From Gemmataceae bacterium (GTDB lineage Bacteria; Planctomycetota; Planctomycetia; Gemmatales; Gemmataceae), in NCBI GenBank assembly GCA_025056835.1, contig JANWVS010000137.1, positions 1-6,313 on the forward strand: a stretch of 6,313 nucleotides of DNA, read 5' to 3'. Numbering within the stretch: position 1 is the first letter of the stretch; each line of letters opens with the position of its first letter. Shown piece by piece: positions 5,400 to 6,313 of the stretch. A program made the translations under genes and the position numbers. The notes under the pieces are model-generated. The model made no database searches, was not told the origin of the DNA, and was given only the letters and a program-made list of their open reading frames with translations.

Positions 5400-6050
5400 G
5401 TGAGCCGACTCATGCGAAATGCTTCGTGCCGCCTCTCCTGGGGAATTCTGGTCGCGGCCTGCGGCGCCCTGTGGGGGTGTGCCGGGACGGGGCACTTCGA
5501 ACTATTCGGCTATACGACCGCTCCGACCTACGATTGCAGTATCCAAACGGTGTACGTGCCGATCTTTGAAAATGCCAGCTTTCGGCGCGGTCTGGAGTTC
5601 GACCTGACCCGTGCCGTGATCCGCGAAATCGAGGCCAAGACCCCCTACCGCGTCGTGAATCGCCGCGACCAGGCCGACACCGAATTGCTCGGCCGGCTGG
5701 TCAACCGCCGTAAAGCGATCATCAACACCACGCAAGTGGGCGAAACGCGCGAATCGGAAGTGCTCTTGGCGGTCGAACTGCAATGGCGCGATCTGCGGCC
5801 GGGACGCCAAGGCGAACTCCTTTCCAAGGCGCAAGACGCGCGCAAGGAAGATGCCGCCCCCGACTCTTCCGGAAAAGATCTGCCGATCTTCCGCGGTTTC
5901 GCCCGGCGCTCCCAGGAGAGCGGCACGGTCGTCGTCCAACCGGTGACGACCTTCGTGCCGGAACTGGGCGGTTCGGTGACGTCGGCGGAGGCGGCGCTGG
6001 TTGATCGCTTGGCGACGCAAATCGTGTCGATGATGGAACTGCCGTGGTGA
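5400..6050 (+). CDS. lptE: LptE-family LPS-assembly lipoprotein
   Basis: LptE is the outer-membrane lipoprotein that plugs and assists the LptD barrel in placing LPS on the cell surface. The 216-residue product has a basic start, a hydrophobic segment (12-26) and two candidate lipid cysteines: C27 in LWGC, with an unusual Trp, and C21 in VAAC, which fits the lipobox rule better but leaves a short hydrophobic run. The family pattern follows: GYTTAPTYDCSIQTVYVPIF (37-56), ENASFRRGLEFDLTRAV with an 'FN/EN...gle..LT.a' look, then YRVV, the ADTELLGRL stretch, and ELQW further on. Residues about 135-165 form a charged, probably flexible insert. The start is GTG at 5400, 12 bases after the bamD-like stop; an in-frame ATG at 5412 is also possible, and neither has a clear Shine-Dalgarno, suggesting translational coupling. 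Its place beside a BamD-like gene supports the call. Confidence 0.78.
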   Translation: MSRLMRNASCRLSWGILVAACGALWGCAGTGHFELFGYTTAPTYDCSIQTVYVPIFENASFRRGLEFDLTRAVIREIEAKTPYRVVNRRDQADTELLGRLVNRRKAIINTTQVGETRESEVLLAVELQWRDLRPGRQGELLSKAQDARKEDAAPDSSGKDLPIFRGFARRSQESGTVVVQPVTTFVPELGGSVTSAEAALVDRLATQIVSMMELPW

Positions 6051-6080
6051 AACAGCACCGATGAGAATAGATGTAAAGGC

Positions 6081-6313
6081 ATGCTCACGTGGCAGATTCG
6101 CGATCGCTGTGTGCAATTTGAGCGGCGTGCCTGGGTGATGGGCATCGTCAACGTTACGCCCGACAGTTTTTCCGACGGGGGCAAGTTTTTACAAACCGAA
6201 GCAGCCGTGGCCCACGCCCTGGAGCTGGTGGCGGAAGGCGCCGACGTGCTCGACATCGGCGGCGAATCGACGCGGCCGGGCGCCGCCGCGGTGCCGCTCG
6301 ACGTGGAACTGGC
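6081..6313 (+). CDS. folP: Dihydropteroate synthase, N-terminal part (runs off the window)
   Basis: FolP joins 6-hydroxymethyl-7,8-dihydropterin diphosphate and p-aminobenzoate to give 7,8-dihydropteroate in folate synthesis; it is the target of sulfonamides. The 77 complete codons seen contain two signature motifs: [15 protein letters not shown] (20-34), the pterin/diphosphate-loop region, and [11 protein letters not shown] (58-68). No residue typical of these motifs is missing. ATG at 6081 is the only possible start after the in-frame lptE stop at 6048-6050. The ribosome binding site is weak (AAAGG one base before the ATG). The 30-base gap to lptE with no promoter match suggests co-transcription. 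About two thirds of the protein lies beyond the window. Confidence 0.95.
   Translation, partial: MLTWQIRDRCVQFERRAWVMGIVNVTPDSFSDGGKFLQTEAAVAHALELVAEGADVLDIGGESTRPGAAAVPLDVEL

Noticed and set aside
6100..6107. GCGATCGC palindrome like the cyanobacterial HIP1 repeat
   Set aside because: I noticed only this one copy, inside folP; a single 8-mer in GC-rich DNA carries no weight.

Overview
The window reads as a stretch of GC-rich, Gram-negative-type chromosome. The best guess is a planctomycete of the Pirellulales kind. This rests on the mix of genes: a YbeY with the 'LCGYxD' type of metal site, an oversized BamD-like lipoprotein with a Pro/Ala-rich tail, an LptE-family lipoprotein directly after it, and two secreted or membrane proteins of unknown function. 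The assignment is inference from sequence style; no rRNA or other marker is present. No mobile element, CRISPR array, tRNA or rRNA was seen.

Layout. Positions 1-2993 are read leftward. From right to left they hold a small DUF4177-like protein with a C-terminal membrane anchor (2993-2589), a secreted protein of unknown function (2520-1726), and a large polytopic membrane protein resembling GT-C glycosyltransferases. The last is open for 480 codons from 1440 to the window edge, so its C-terminus lies outside. Positions 3084-6313 are read rightward: ybeY (rRNA maturation endonuclease, 3084-3530), a structured 345-base gap, a BamD-like TPR lipoprotein (3876-5387), an LptE-family lipoprotein (5400-6050), and the first 77 codons of folP (dihydropteroate synthase, from 6081).

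The two halves meet in a 90-base divergent intergenic region (2994-3083). It holds two back-to-back sigma70-like promoter candidates that share one -35 hexamer with the same 16-base spacer on each side.

Functional picture. The bamD-like and lptE-like genes are 12 bases apart. They would tie two outer-membrane tasks together: beta-barrel insertion (BAM) and LPS export (Lpt). folP follows lptE by 30 bases and is probably co-transcribed. ybeY is a housekeeping gene. The leftward genes look lineage-specific and probably act at the cell envelope. The parts least explained by known genes are the ybeY-bamD gap, with a good promoter match, nested inverted repeats and a weak small ORF, and the two leftward unknown proteins. 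I saw no clear evidence of a wholly new multi-gene system.
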